DNA from: Streptomyces sp. HUAS CB01
Lineage (GTDB): Bacteria; Actinomycetota; Actinomycetes; Streptomycetales; Streptomycetaceae
Assembly (NCBI RefSeq): GCF_030406905.1
Contig: NZ_CP129137.1
Location: 5,600,001-5,664,000, forward strand
Reading direction: 5' to 3'
DNA length: 64,000 nucleotides
Below, in pieces: positions 26,357-35,052 of the stretch. Below the pieces are notes generated by a model, which was not told where the DNA came from, did not search any database, and saw nothing but the letters and a program-made list of their open reading frames with translations. Made by a program: the position numbers and the translations under genes. How positions within the stretch are numbered: position 1 is the stretch's first letter; each line of letters begins with the position of its first letter.

Positions 26357-26833
26357 CTACGGGGTCTGTGTGAAGCGCGGCGGGACGGTCCTGGCGACCG
26401 GTCCCGCCAGATCCGTCAGCGGCCCCATGTCCGTGAACCGGTCCGACAGCGTCACCTCGACGTACGTCCTGCGGTACGTGGTGGTGAACCGGGCGCCGTC
26501 CTCCAGTTCCTCGGAGTACCAGTCCACGCCGTTCACCTCCACGCCGTCCGCCTTCTCGCTCTGCAGCCCCGCGGGGCGGGGGACTCCGCAGCGCAGTACG
26601 ATCGCGGCGTCCCCCCACCCGGCGGTCAGCTCGGAACGGGGCTCGGGGTCCCGGCGGCTCTCACCGGCCACCGACTCCGGCAGCGCCTCGTGCAGCGCCA
26701 GGCACAGGGCCTTCTCCTCGGCGGGGGGAGCGGGAACCGTGCTCGACTGCGGGGCGTCCGTGGAGGAGCAGCCCGCGGCGGCCAGCAGCGCGGCGGCGAG
26801 GGGCAGGAACGGAAGCCGGCGGTGAGTCATCAC
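26357..26833 (-). CDS. DUF3515-family lipoprotein
   Basis: A 158-residue exported protein. It has a basic N-terminus, a hydrophobic core and the lipobox LLAAAGC (Cys22), so it should be lipid-anchored outside the membrane. The rest fits the actinobacterial DUF3515 family: paired Cys at CLALHEALPESV and LRCGVPRP, a WYSEE segment and a YVEVTLSDRF strand. Function unknown. TACGCT lies 6 bases before the GTG, implying a leaderless message; ATG at 26830 is equally possible. Confidence 0.8.
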   Translation of the reverse strand: MMTHRRLPFLPLAAALLAAAGCSSTDAPQSSTVPAPPAEEKALCLALHEALPESVAGESRRDPEPRSELTAGWGDAAIVLRCGVPRPAGLQSEKADGVEVNGVDWYSEELEDGARFTTTYRRTYVEVTLSDRFTDMGPLTDLAGPVARTVPPRFTQTP

Positions 26834-26853
26834 CGGCCAAGCGTAGACGGGGG

Positions 26854-27087
26854 CTAGAGGTGCACGACGGGGCAGGTGAGCGTACGGGTGATGCCGTCCA
26901 CTTGCTGGACCTTGGCGACCACCATGCGGCCCAGCTCGTCGACGGTGTCGGCCTGGGCGCGCACGATCACGTCGTAGGGACCCGTCACGTCCTCGGCCTG
27001 GATCACTCCCGGGATCTTGGAGATGGTGTCGGCGACCGTCGACGCCTTGCCCACCTCGGTCTGAATGAGGATGTACGCCTGTACCAC
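26854..27087 (-). CDS. Stand-alone Lrp/AsnC ligand-binding (RAM) domain protein
   Basis: A 77-residue protein with only the effector domain of Lrp/AsnC regulators: QAYILIQTEVGKASTVADTI, the GPYDVIVRAQA core and a terminal beta-strand TRTLTCPVVHL. There is no DNA-binding part. Such RAM-only proteins form rings and may bind amino acids or interact with full-length Lrp partners. A strong ribosome site (GGAGG) precedes the GTG. It lies 20 bp upstream of the lipoprotein gene on the same strand. Confidence 0.87.
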   Translation of the reverse strand: MVQAYILIQTEVGKASTVADTISKIPGVIQAEDVTGPYDVIVRAQADTVDELGRMVVAKVQQVDGITRTLTCPVVHL

Positions 27088-27329
27088 GGAACCTCCAGGG
27101 CGGCCACGAGGATCATGTGGGGAGAAGGGACGCCACGGTATCGCGTCGCCGCGGGCCGCGGGGAGACCCGCGCGTTCCGGGGCGTGCGCAGCGTGGCGTA
27201 CCGGGCACAGAAGTTGACGGCCGACGGGGCCTACTCGACGGTACCCACAGCGGTGACGGCTCGCGACCGCACGAAGAACAGGTGGGCCGGGCCGTCCGGC
27301 GGCACCGCTGCGACGAAGGGCATGACGAG

Positions 27330-28292
27330 ATGAAGGGCACTGTGGGCGAGCTGGGGGAGTTCGGGCTCATCAGGGAGCTCACCTCCAGGCTCACCTCCAC
27401 TCCCGCGGTCCGCCTCGGACCCGGCGACGACGCCGCGGTCGTGGCCGCACCCGACCGCAGGGTCGTGGCCAGCACCGACCTCCTGCTGGAGGGACGGCAC
27501 TTCCGGCGCGACTGGTCCACCGCCTACGACGTCGGCCGCAAGGCGGCCGCGCAGAACCTCGCCGACATCGCCGCCATGGGTGCCGTGCCGACCGCGCTGC
27601 TGCTCGGCCTCGTCGTCCCCGCCGATCTCCCGGTCACCTGGGCCACCGAGCTGATGGACGGCATCCGCGACGAGTGCCAGGTCGCCGGAGCGGCGGTCGT
27701 CGGCGGCGACGTCGTCCGCGGCGACACGATCACCCTCGCGATCACCGCCCTCGGCGATCTGCGCAACCACGACCCGGTCACCAGGGCCGGGGCGCAGCCC
27801 GGCGATGTCGTCGCGTACACGGGCTGGTTGGGCTGGTCCGCGGCCGGACATGCGGTCCTCTCCCGCGGGTTCCGCTCGCCGCGCGCGTTCGTCGAGGCGC
27901 ACCGGCGTCCCGAACCGCCGTACCACGCGGGACCGGCGGCCGCGGGACTCGGCGCCACCGCGATGACCGACGTCAGCGACGGCCTCGTCGCCGACCTCGG
28001 TCACATCGCCGAGGCCAGCAAGGTCCGCATCGACCTGCGGTCCGGACTCATCGACATCCCCTCGCAGATGAACGACATCGGCCAGGCCGTCGGCGTCGAC
28101 CCCCTCCAGTGGGTGCTCAGCGGCGGCGAGGACCACGCGATCGTCGCCACCTTCCCGCCGGACGCGAAGCTGCCCGCCCGCTGGAAGGTGATCGGCGAGG
28201 TGCTCAACCCGTCGGCGCTGCCCCAGGTGACCGTCGACGGGGCACCCTGGACGAGCAAGGGCGGCTGGGACCACTTCGGGGAGGGCGCGTGA
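27330..28292 (+). CDS. thiL: Thiamine-monophosphate kinase
   Basis: A 320-residue kinase converting thiamine phosphate to thiamine diphosphate. It belongs to the PurM-like ATP-binding fold: [10 protein letters not shown] near residue 29, [37 protein letters not shown] and [18 protein letters not shown]. It begins at [14 protein letters not shown]. It overlaps thiD by 4 bases (GTGA), so the two form a thiamine salvage pair. Confidence 0.94.
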   Translation: MKGTVGELGEFGLIRELTSRLTSTPAVRLGPGDDAAVVAAPDRRVVASTDLLLEGRHFRRDWSTAYDVGRKAAAQNLADIAAMGAVPTALLLGLVVPADLPVTWATELMDGIRDECQVAGAAVVGGDVVRGDTITLAITALGDLRNHDPVTRAGAQPGDVVAYTGWLGWSAAGHAVLSRGFRSPRAFVEAHRRPEPPYHAGPAAAGLGATAMTDVSDGLVADLGHIAEASKVRIDLRSGLIDIPSQMNDIGQAVGVDPLQWVLSGGEDHAIVATFPPDAKLPARWKVIGEVLNPSALPQVTVDGAPWTSKGGWDHFGEGA

Positions 28293-29095
28293 CGCGGCAG
28301 GCGCCGCCGCGGGTGCTCACCGTCGCCGGGTCCGACTCCGGCGGCGGCGCCGGCATCCAGGCGGATCTCAAGACCATGCTCGCCCTCGGCGTGCACGGGA
28401 TGAGCGTCGTCACGGCCGTCACCGCGCAGAACTCCCTCGGTGTGCAGGGAGCCTGGGAACTGCCGGTCGAGGCGGTGCGGGCCCAGTACCGGAGCGTCGT
28501 CGACGACATCGGCGTCCAGGCCGTCAAGACCGGGATGCTCGCCTCGGCCGAACTCGTCGAGGCCGTCGCGGATCTGCTGTCCGGCACGGAGGCCCCCGTG
28601 GTCGTCGACCCGGTCGGCGTCTCCAAGCACGGCGACTCCCTGCTCGCCGCCTCCGCGCTGGAGTCCGTCCGTACGAGGCTCCTGCCGACGGCCACGGTCG
28701 CGACCCCCAACCTCGACGAGGTGGTCCAGCTCACCGGCGTACGCGTGGAGAGCGAGACCGACCTGCGCCGTGCCGCGGACGCGCTGCTCGCGCTCGGGCC
28801 GCGCTGGGCGCTGATCAAGGGCGGTCATCTCGCCGGGGACGCGGTGGACCTGCTCACCGACGGCACGGCGACGCACTGGCTGCGCGCCCCGCGGCACGAC
28901 AACCGGCACACGCACGGCACGGGCTGCACCCTCGCCTCGGCCGTCGCGGCGGAACTCGCCAAGGGGCGGGACGTCCCGGAGGCCGTCTCGGCCGCCAAGG
29001 TCTACGTGACGGGGGCGATCGCCGCGGGCTTCGCGCTCGGCGGCGGGATCGGGCCCGTCGACCACGCCTGGGAACGGCACCGGCCGGACCGCTGA
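28289..29095 (+). CDS. thiD: Hydroxymethylpyrimidine/phosphomethylpyrimidine kinase
   Basis: A 268-residue ribokinase-fold enzyme phosphorylating HMP and then HMP phosphate in thiamine synthesis. Motifs: [20 protein letters not shown] at the N-terminus, [41 protein letters not shown], and the anion-hole [17 protein letters not shown] with the catalytic Asp replaced by Cys, as is common for ThiD. The GTG start is coupled to thiL. Confidence 0.94.
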   Translation: MTRQAPPRVLTVAGSDSGGGAGIQADLKTMLALGVHGMSVVTAVTAQNSLGVQGAWELPVEAVRAQYRSVVDDIGVQAVKTGMLASAELVEAVADLLSGTEAPVVVDPVGVSKHGDSLLAASALESVRTRLLPTATVATPNLDEVVQLTGVRVESETDLRRAADALLALGPRWALIKGGHLAGDAVDLLTDGTATHWLRAPRHDNRHTHGTGCTLASAVAAELAKGRDVPEAVSAAKVYVTGAIAAGFALGGGIGPVDHAWERHRPDR

Positions 29096-29150
29096 TGACG
29101 CCCGGGCCGGCGGGGCGACCTGTCGGCCCGCGGACTGCGCCGTGAACGGC

Positions 29151-29183
29151 GAAAGCCGGCCCACCAGAGGTGGACCGGCTTTC
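29151..29183. terminator. Terminator between thiD and rpmB
   Basis: GAAAGCCGG-C-CCACC pairs with GGTGG-A-CCGGCTTTC across AGA. It serves two convergent genes. Confidence 0.75.
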
Positions 29184-29222
29184 AAGGCAACCGAAGGGCT
29201 GCGCTACGACAAAGCGTCGGCG

Positions 29223-29255
29223 GGATCATCCCCGCACGAACGCGGGGAGCATCAC
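29223..29255 (-). terminator. CRISPR-repeat-like hairpin directly after rpmB
   Basis: Read on the minus strand, CTCCCCGCGTTCGTGCGGGG with flanking GATG and ATGATCC directly follows the rpmB stop. It forms a stable CCCCGC/GCGGGG stem and looks like a single type I-E CRISPR repeat. With only one copy, the sensible reading is the rpmB terminator. Confidence 0.5.
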
Positions 29256-29441
29256 TTAGCGCGAGACCTTGCCGGCCTTGATGCACGAGGTGCAGACGTT
29301 GAGCCGCTTCGGCGTCCGACCGACCACGGCACGCACGCGCTGGATGTTCGGGTTCCAGCGACGGGACGTACGGCGGTGCGAGTGGGAGATGTTGTTGCCG
29401 AAGCCCGGCCCCTTGCCGCAGACGTCGCAGTTGGCAGCCAC
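29256..29441 (-). CDS. rpmB: Ribosomal protein L28 (zinc-binding form)
   Basis: A 61-residue 50S protein. [20 protein letters not shown] opens it and [14 protein letters not shown] closes it; the two CxxC pairs mark the Cys-containing, zinc-binding version. Streptomyces usually also has Cys-less paralogues that are induced on zinc starvation; this is the standard form. The GTG start has GGAG six bases upstream. It is transcribed alone, divergent from the DAK2-domain gene. Confidence 0.95.
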   Translation of the reverse strand: MAANCDVCGKGPGFGNNISHSHRRTSRRWNPNIQRVRAVVGRTPKRLNVCTSCIKAGKVSR

Positions 29442-29526
29442 GGGTCACTCCAAAGACTTCAGATGCACTTACAGTGAAATCCGGCGTGCCGGAATCAGTG
29501 GTCTGAAGTGGCTTGCCGGGGGAATG

Positions 29527-29544
29527 GCCCGATTTTCATCGGGC
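29527..29544 (-). promoter_or_regulatory. Leader hairpin upstream of rpmB
   Basis: On the minus strand GCCCGAT-GAAA-ATCGGGC forms a 7-bp stem with a GNRA tetraloop about 85 bases before the rpmB start. TATGCT lies just upstream on the same strand, so the hairpin would be near the 5' end of the mRNA. Confidence 0.4.
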
Positions 29545-29710
29545 AACCGGAGCAGCATACAACGGCTGCGCCCGTAGAACGAAACTACCACGGTCGCCCA
29601 CGCCCCCGACCCGGCCCCGGGCCCTGCCCGGGTCTACCCTGCGGTGCAGCCCAGCCTCCCCGCCCACGTCCGCCCCCGCGGTGTGGAGGGACCGCCGAAG
29701 GAGGACCTCG

Positions 29711-31303
29711 TTGCCCCAGCCCCTCGATGCCCTGGCGGTCCGCACCTGGTGCTCACTCGCTCTGGACGCGTTGGGCCGGGAGCGCGAGGAGATCGACGCG
29801 ATCAACGTCTATCCGGTCGCGGACGGTGACACCGGCACCAACCTCTATCTGACCGTCGAGTCGGCGGCCACCGCCGTGGAGGCGGTGTTCGCGGCGTACG
29901 AGACCGGCTCGGCCGCCCCCGCGCTCGCCGACACCGTGCGGGCCATGGCCCACGGGGCGCTGATCGGGGCGAGGGGCAACTCGGGGACGATCCTGGCGCA
30001 GTTGCTGCGGGGCATGGCCGAGGTGCTCGGGGAGGGGGGCGGCGGGGCCGCCAGGGCGCTCCGGCGGGCCGCGGAGTCGGCCCGCGAGGCGGTGGCGCAC
30101 CCCGTGGAGGGCACGATCCTGAGCGTCGCCTCCGCCGCCGCGCAGGCCGCGTTCGGCACGGCGCCCGGCGACGACGCGGCGGCCGTCGCCGCCGCCTACG
30201 CGGGCGCGCGCCGGGCTCTCGAGGAGACTCCGGGGCAACTCGACGTGCTGAGCCGGGCGGGAGTCGTGGACGCCGGCGGACAGGGCCTGGTGGCGGTGCT
30301 GGGCGCCCTGGCCGAGGCGGTGACGGGGGAGGCGTCGGTGCGACCCGCCGTACGGCCCCATCCTGCCGTGACGACGGCCGCCGAACCGTGCGCCGACGGA
30401 GGCCCGGCCTTCGAGGTGATCTACCTCCTGGAGGCCGACGACACCGCCGTGGCGCGGCTGCGGTCCCGGCTCGACGCGCTCGGTGACTCGCTGGTCGTGG
30501 TCGGCGGGGACGGTCTGTGGAACGTCCATGTGCACGTCGACGACGCGGGCGCCGCCGTGGAGGCCGGAGTGGAGGCGGGCCGGCCGTACCGGATCCGGAT
30601 CACCCACTTCGCGGCGGCCGAGCATCCCGGACCGCGCGAGCGGGTCCAGCGGGCCGTCGTCGCCGTGGTGCCGGGGGAGGGGCTGGCCGGGCTGTGCTCG
30701 GAGGCAGGCGCGACCACGGTGCTCGCACGCCCGGGTGAACCGCCCGCCAGCGGTGAACTCGTCGACGCGATCCGGCGGGCGCACGCCCGTGAGGTCGTGC
30801 TCCTCCCGAACGACGCCGAACTGCGGCACACCGCGGCCGCGGCGGCAGAACAGGCCCGCACCGAGGGCGTCCGCGTCGCCCTCATCCCGACCCGCTCGGC
30901 GGTCCAGGGCATCGCCGCGCTCGCCGTCCACGAGCCCGACCGCCGCTTCGACGAGGACGTCGTCGCCATGACCTCGGCGGCGGGCGCGACGCGCTACGGC
31001 GAACTGGCCGTCGCCGAACGGCAGTCCTTCACATCCGCCGGTGTCTGCCAGGCAGGGGACGTGCTGGGGCTCATCGAGGGCGATGTGGCGGTGATCGGCG
31101 CGGATCTCGCCACCACCGCCGAAACGGTTCTGGACCGCATGCTGTCGGCGGGCGGTGAACTCGTCACCCTGGTCCTCCCCGAGGACGCCCCGCCGGAGCT
31201 GGGCGACCGGCTGGAGGCGCACGTGCGGGCGGGATACCTGGCGGTGGACACGGTGATCTACCACGGGGGCGCGGGCGCACCGCTCCTCGTCGGCGTGGAG
31301 TGA
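29711..31303 (+). CDS. DAK2/DegV-domain protein (FakA-like kinase subunit)
   Basis: A 530-residue protein. TTG at 29711 is chosen for its near-perfect AAGGAGG six bases upstream and because the family starts with this LDALAVRTWCSLALDAL block. The N-terminal DhaL/DAK2 domain has INVYPVADGDTGTNLYLTVE (Mg-ATP binding) near residue 32 and GARGNSGTILAQLLRGMAEV. The middle and C-terminal domains match FakA: LVVVGGDGLWNVHVHVDDA and LPNDAEL. FakA with a FakB carrier phosphorylates exogenous fatty acids in Gram-positives; no fakB is seen here. Its place upstream of recG is conserved in many Gram-positive bacteria. Confidence 0.86.
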   Translation: MPQPLDALAVRTWCSLALDALGREREEIDAINVYPVADGDTGTNLYLTVESAATAVEAVFAAYETGSAAPALADTVRAMAHGALIGARGNSGTILAQLLRGMAEVLGEGGGGAARALRRAAESAREAVAHPVEGTILSVASAAAQAAFGTAPGDDAAAVAAAYAGARRALEETPGQLDVLSRAGVVDAGGQGLVAVLGALAEAVTGEASVRPAVRPHPAVTTAAEPCADGGPAFEVIYLLEADDTAVARLRSRLDALGDSLVVVGGDGLWNVHVHVDDAGAAVEAGVEAGRPYRIRITHFAAAEHPGPRERVQRAVVAVVPGEGLAGLCSEAGATTVLARPGEPPASGELVDAIRRAHAREVVLLPNDAELRHTAAAAAEQARTEGVRVALIPTRSAVQGIAALAVHEPDRRFDEDVVAMTSAAGATRYGELAVAERQSFTSAGVCQAGDVLGLIEGDVAVIGADLATTAETVLDRMLSAGGELVTLVLPEDAPPELGDRLEAHVRAGYLAVDTVIYHGGAGAPLLVGVE

Positions 31304-31468
31304 CCGCCCCGGCGCGGACGGTGGCGGCGAACGGCCCGTGAGGTCCGGCTCCCCTCCGGGACGGCCGCGGTACTCGCCCACGACGTCCCCGTGCACGACG
31401 TCCCCGCGCACGGGGAGATACGCGCCGTTCCCGCGGGCACACGACGGTTGTCGGCGCGGTGGTGTGCA

Positions 31469-33664
31469 ATGGACCGCGTGCTGGACGAACCGCTGACCAA
31501 GACGCTCGGCCCCGCGACCGCCAAGGTCATGGCCGAGAACCTCGACCTGCGTACCGTCGGTGATCTGCTGCACCACTACCCGCGCAGGTACGAGGAGCGC
31601 GGACAGCTGACCCGGCTCGCCGAGCTCCCGCTGGACGAACACGTCACCGTGGTCGCCCAGGTCGCCGACGCCCGCGTGCTCACGTTCAACGGAGGACGCG
31701 GCCGGCGGCTCGAGGTCACGATCACCGACGGCAGCGGACGGCTGCAGCTCGTGTTCTTCGGGCGCGGCATCCACCGGCCCCACAAGGACCTGCTGCCCGG
31801 CACCCGGGCCATGTTCGCGGGCAAGGTCTCGATGTTCAACCGCAAGCTGCAGCTCGCCCATCCCACGTACGAACGGCTCGACGCCGACAGCGGCGAGGGG
31901 GCGGTCAGCGCCTTCGCCGGAAAGCTCATCCCGATCTACCCGGCCTGCAAGGGCCTGGAGTCCTGGAAGATCGCCAAGGCCGTCGACGCCGTCCTGCCGC
32001 ACGCGACGGAGGCCGTGGACCCGCTCCCGGCCGCACTGCGCGAGGGCCGCGGTTTCGTCCCCCTCCCGCAGGCCCTGCTCAAGATCCACCGTCCGCAGAC
32101 CAAGGCCGACGTCGAGGACGCGAGGCAGCGCCTCAAGTGGGACGAGGCCTTCGTTCTCCAAGTCGCCCTCGCCCGGCGGCGGTACGCGGACGCGCAGCTC
32201 CCCGCCGTCGCCCGCCGACCGGTGCCGGACGGGCTGCTGGACGCCTTCGACGCGCGGCTGCCGTTCACCCTCACCGAGGGCCAGCGGAAGGTCTCCGCAG
32301 AGATCTTCGGCGATCTGGCCACCGAGCACCCCATGCACCGGCTGCTCCAGGGCGAAGTGGGCAGCGGGAAGACCATGGTCGCCCTGCGCGCGATGCTCAC
32401 CGTCGTCGACGCGGGAGGGCAGGCGGCGTTGCTCGCGCCCACCGAGGTCCTCGCCCAGCAGCACCACCGGTCGGTCGTCGAGATGATGGGAGACCTCGCC
32501 GAGGGCGGGATGCTCGGCGGCGCCGAGCGGGCCACCAAGGTCGTGCTGCTCACCGGCTCCATGGGCGCCGCCGCCCGCCGGCAGGCCCTGCTCGACCTGG
32601 TCACCGGCGAGGCGGGCATCGTCATCGGCACCCACGCACTGATCGAGGACAAGGTGCAGTTCCACGACCTGGGCCTGGTCGTCGTGGACGAGCAGCACCG
32701 TTTCGGCGTCGAGCAGCGCGACGCCCTGCGCGGCAAGGGCAAGCAGCCGCCGCACCTGCTGGTCATGACCGCCACTCCGATCCCCCGCACGGTCGCGATG
32801 ACGGTGTTCGGCGACCTGGAGACGTCCGTGCTGGACCAGCTGCCGGCGGGGCGTTCGCCGATCGCGTCGCACGTGGTCCCCGCCGCGGACAAGCCGCACT
32901 TCCTGGCACGCGCCTGGGAGCGGGTGCGGGAGGAGGTCGAGGGCGGCCACCAGGCGTACGTCGTCTGTCCGCGGATCGGCGACGACCTCGACCAGGCCGC
33001 CCAGCCGGCCGGGGCGCGGCGGACGTCGCCGGAGGACGAGGCCGAGAAGCGGCCGCCGCTGGCCGTGCTGGACGTGGCCGGGCAGCTGACGGCCGGTCCG
33101 CTCAAGGGCCTGCGCGTGGAGGTGCTGCACGGCCGCATGGCGCCGGACGACAAGGACGACGTGATGCGCCGCTTCGCCGCGGGCGAGGTGGACGTGCTCG
33201 TCGCCACGACCGTGATCGAGGTCGGGGTGAACGTGCCGAACGCCACCGCCATGGTGATCATGGACGCCGACCGCTTCGGCGTCTCCCAGCTCCACCAGCT
33301 GCGCGGCCGCGTCGGCCGCGGCTCGGCCCCCGGGCTCTGCCTGCTCGTCACGGAGATGCCCGAGGCGAGCCCGGCGCGCGGCCGGCTCGCCGCGGTCGCC
33401 GCCACCCTGGACGGCTTCGAGCTCTCCCGGATCGACCTCGAACAGCGCCGCGAGGGCGACGTGCTGGGCCAGGCCCAGTCCGGGGTGCGCTCCTCGCTGC
33501 GGGTCCTCGCGGTCATCGAGGACGAGGAGATCATCGCCGCGGCCCGCGACGAGGCGGTGTCCGTCGTCACCGCCGACCCGGACCTGGAGGGACTCCCGGA
33601 GCTGCGGACGGCGCTGGACGCGCTGCTGGACAAGGACCGCGAGCAGTACCTGGACAAGGGCTGA
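31469..33664 (+). CDS. recG: ATP-dependent DNA helicase RecG
   Basis: A 731-residue branch-migration helicase for stalled forks and recombination intermediates. It has an N-terminal wedge/OB domain (RYEERGQLTRLAELP; TITDGSGRLQLVFFGRGIH), the Walker A motif LLQGEVGSGKTMVALRAML near residue 292, and the DEQH box VVVDEQHRFGVEQRDALR. Further motifs are MTATPIPRTVAMTVFGDLE, TTVIEVGVNVPNAT and QLRGRVGRGS, all in normal order. A linker (GARRTSPEDEAEKRP) is inserted in helicase domain 2. ATG at 31469 is preferred; GTG nine bases later is possible. Confidence 0.94.
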   Translation: MDRVLDEPLTKTLGPATAKVMAENLDLRTVGDLLHHYPRRYEERGQLTRLAELPLDEHVTVVAQVADARVLTFNGGRGRRLEVTITDGSGRLQLVFFGRGIHRPHKDLLPGTRAMFAGKVSMFNRKLQLAHPTYERLDADSGEGAVSAFAGKLIPIYPACKGLESWKIAKAVDAVLPHATEAVDPLPAALREGRGFVPLPQALLKIHRPQTKADVEDARQRLKWDEAFVLQVALARRRYADAQLPAVARRPVPDGLLDAFDARLPFTLTEGQRKVSAEIFGDLATEHPMHRLLQGEVGSGKTMVALRAMLTVVDAGGQAALLAPTEVLAQQHHRSVVEMMGDLAEGGMLGGAERATKVVLLTGSMGAAARRQALLDLVTGEAGIVIGTHALIEDKVQFHDLGLVVVDEQHRFGVEQRDALRGKGKQPPHLLVMTATPIPRTVAMTVFGDLETSVLDQLPAGRSPIASHVVPAADKPHFLARAWERVREEVEGGHQAYVVCPRIGDDLDQAAQPAGARRTSPEDEAEKRPPLAVLDVAGQLTAGPLKGLRVEVLHGRMAPDDKDDVMRRFAAGEVDVLVATTVIEVGVNVPNATAMVIMDADRFGVSQLHQLRGRVGRGSAPGLCLLVTEMPEASPARGRLAAVAATLDGFELSRIDLEQRREGDVLGQAQSGVRSSLRVLAVIEDEEIIAAARDEAVSVVTADPDLEGLPELRTALDALLDKDREQYLDKG

Positions 33665-33719
33665 GCGGGACGGGCCCCCCGCCCGGCCGCGCCGTCTCCC
33701 CGCCGGGTCCGGGACGGGC

Positions 33720-33743
33720 GGGCTCCGCGGTCCCGCGGAGCCC
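33720..33743 (+). terminator. Terminator after recG
   Basis: GGGCTCCGCGG and CCGCGGAGCCC form a perfect 11-bp stem, 56 bp after recG. Confidence 0.65.
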
Positions 33744-33829
33744 ATATCGTGGAGGTGACCGGATCGGTCCGATCGCCCCGACCAGAGCCGATCGAGCCGA
33801 TCGAGCCCCGTCTTCCGCGAAGGACCCAG

Positions 33830-34414
33830 ATGACCCGCGTGATCGCCGGTGCGGCCGGCGGACGCCGCCTGGCCGTGCCGCCGGGCAACGGCACCCGCCC
33901 CACCTCCGACCGGGCGCGCGAAGGCCTGTTCTCCACCTGGGAGTCGCTGCTCGGCACCCTCGTGGGAGTGCGCGTGGCGGATCTGTACGCGGGCTCGGGC
34001 GCCGTGGGCCTGGAGGCGCTGTCCCGCGGCGCGTCCCACGCCCTGCTCGTCGAGGCCGACACCCGCGCCGCCCGCACGGTCCGGGAGAACGTCCGGACCC
34101 TGGCCCTGCCCGGGGCCGAGGTCCGCACCGGCCGGGCCGAGCAGATCGTCCAGGGGCCCCCGCCGGCGGACCCCTACGACGTCGTGTTCCTCGACCCGCC
34201 GTACGCCGTCACGGACGACGATCTTCGCGAGATTCTCCTCACACTCCGCTCGGAGGGCTGGCTCGCGGAGGACGCCCTCGTCACCGTTGAGCGCAGCACG
34301 AGGGGCGGAGAGTTCGCCTGGCCCGAGGGGATCGAGCCGCTGCGGGCCCGTCGCTACGGCGAGGGGACGCTTTGGTACGGTCGCGCCGCCTCTACGTGCG
34401 AAGACGCACCATGA
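33830..34414 (+). CDS. rsmD: 16S rRNA (guanine966-N2)-methyltransferase
   Basis: A 194-residue SAM-dependent methyltransferase. RVIAGAAGGRRLAVPPG opens it, DLYAGSGAVGLEALSRGA is the SAM loop, and VFLDPPYAV is the catalytic DPPY motif. The ATG at 33830 has AAGGA upstream; short GATCGAGCC repeats precede it. Pairing with coaD is conserved across bacteria, and the two frames nearly touch. Confidence 0.93.
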   Translation: MTRVIAGAAGGRRLAVPPGNGTRPTSDRAREGLFSTWESLLGTLVGVRVADLYAGSGAVGLEALSRGASHALLVEADTRAARTVRENVRTLALPGAEVRTGRAEQIVQGPPPADPYDVVFLDPPYAVTDDDLREILLTLRSEGWLAEDALVTVERSTRGGEFAWPEGIEPLRARRYGEGTLWYGRAASTCEDAP

Positions 34415-34440
34415 CCGGACCGGAGAGCGAGGGACTTCAG

Positions 34441-34920
34441 TTGCGCCGCGCCGTCTGTCCGGGGTCGTTCGACCCCATCACCAATGGACACCTCGACATC
34501 ATCGCCCGCGCCTCCAAGCTGTACGACGTCGTGCACGTCGTGGTGATGATCAACCAGTCCAAGCAGGGACTGTTCACGGTCGACGAGCGGATCGAACTGA
34601 TCCGCGAGGTCACCGCCGAGTACGGCAACGTCGAGGTCGAGGCCTACCACGGCCTGCTCGTCGACTACTGCAAGGAGCGGGACATCCCCGCCATCGTCAA
34701 GGGCCTGCGTGCGGTCAGCGACTTCGACTACGAGCTGCAGATGGCCCAGATGAACAACGGCCTGTCGGGCGTCGAGACGCTCTTCGTGCCCACCAGCCCG
34801 ACCTACAGCTTCCTCTCGTCCTCGCTGGTCAAGGAAGTCGCGGCCTGGGGCGGGGACGTCTCGCACCTGGTGCCGCCGGCCGTCCTCGCGGCGCTGACCG
34901 AACGACTTCCCGGGAAGTGA
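34441..34920 (+). CDS. coaD: Phosphopantetheine adenylyltransferase
   Basis: A 159-residue hexameric enzyme, the penultimate step of coenzyme A synthesis. RRAVCPGSFDPITNGHLDII carries the (T/H)xGH nucleotide-binding site; RAVSDFDYELQMAQMNN and TYSFLSSSLVKEVA are the other conserved blocks. TTG at 34441 matches the family start and has GAGGG seven bases upstream. An ATG at 34411 overlapping the rsmD stop would add ten residues. Confidence 0.94.
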   Translation: MRRAVCPGSFDPITNGHLDIIARASKLYDVVHVVVMINQSKQGLFTVDERIELIREVTAEYGNVEVEAYHGLLVDYCKERDIPAIVKGLRAVSDFDYELQMAQMNNGLSGVETLFVPTSPTYSFLSSSLVKEVAAWGGDVSHLVPPAVLAALTERLPGK

Positions 34921-34999
34921 CGCGGCGGACGGCACGGAGGGCCGCGTCCTGACGTGCCGTCATCCGGTGTCGGACCGGCGCCGACTGGCCGTACAGTCG

Positions 35000-35029
35000 T
35001 TGCGTCCGGCTCAAAAACGGCTGTAGTGA
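35000..35029 (+). promoter_or_regulatory. Promoter of the coiled-coil protein gene
   Basis: TTGCGT and TAGTGA are spaced by 18 bp, about 24 bp before the GTG start. The spacer contains CAAAAACGG, an unusually A-rich stretch here. Confidence 0.5.
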
Positions 35030-35052
35030 CTGTAGAGAGTGGCGAGCACACG

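Noticed and set aside
29223..29255. Possible CRISPR array
   Set aside because: Only one repeat-like unit is present, with no spacers or cas genes in the window. Its position at the rpmB stop fits a terminator.
29753..34039. 1428-codon minus-strand frame across the DAK2 and recG genes
   Set aside because: It spans two well-supported genes on the other strand and has Arg/Gly/Asp/His-rich antisense composition.
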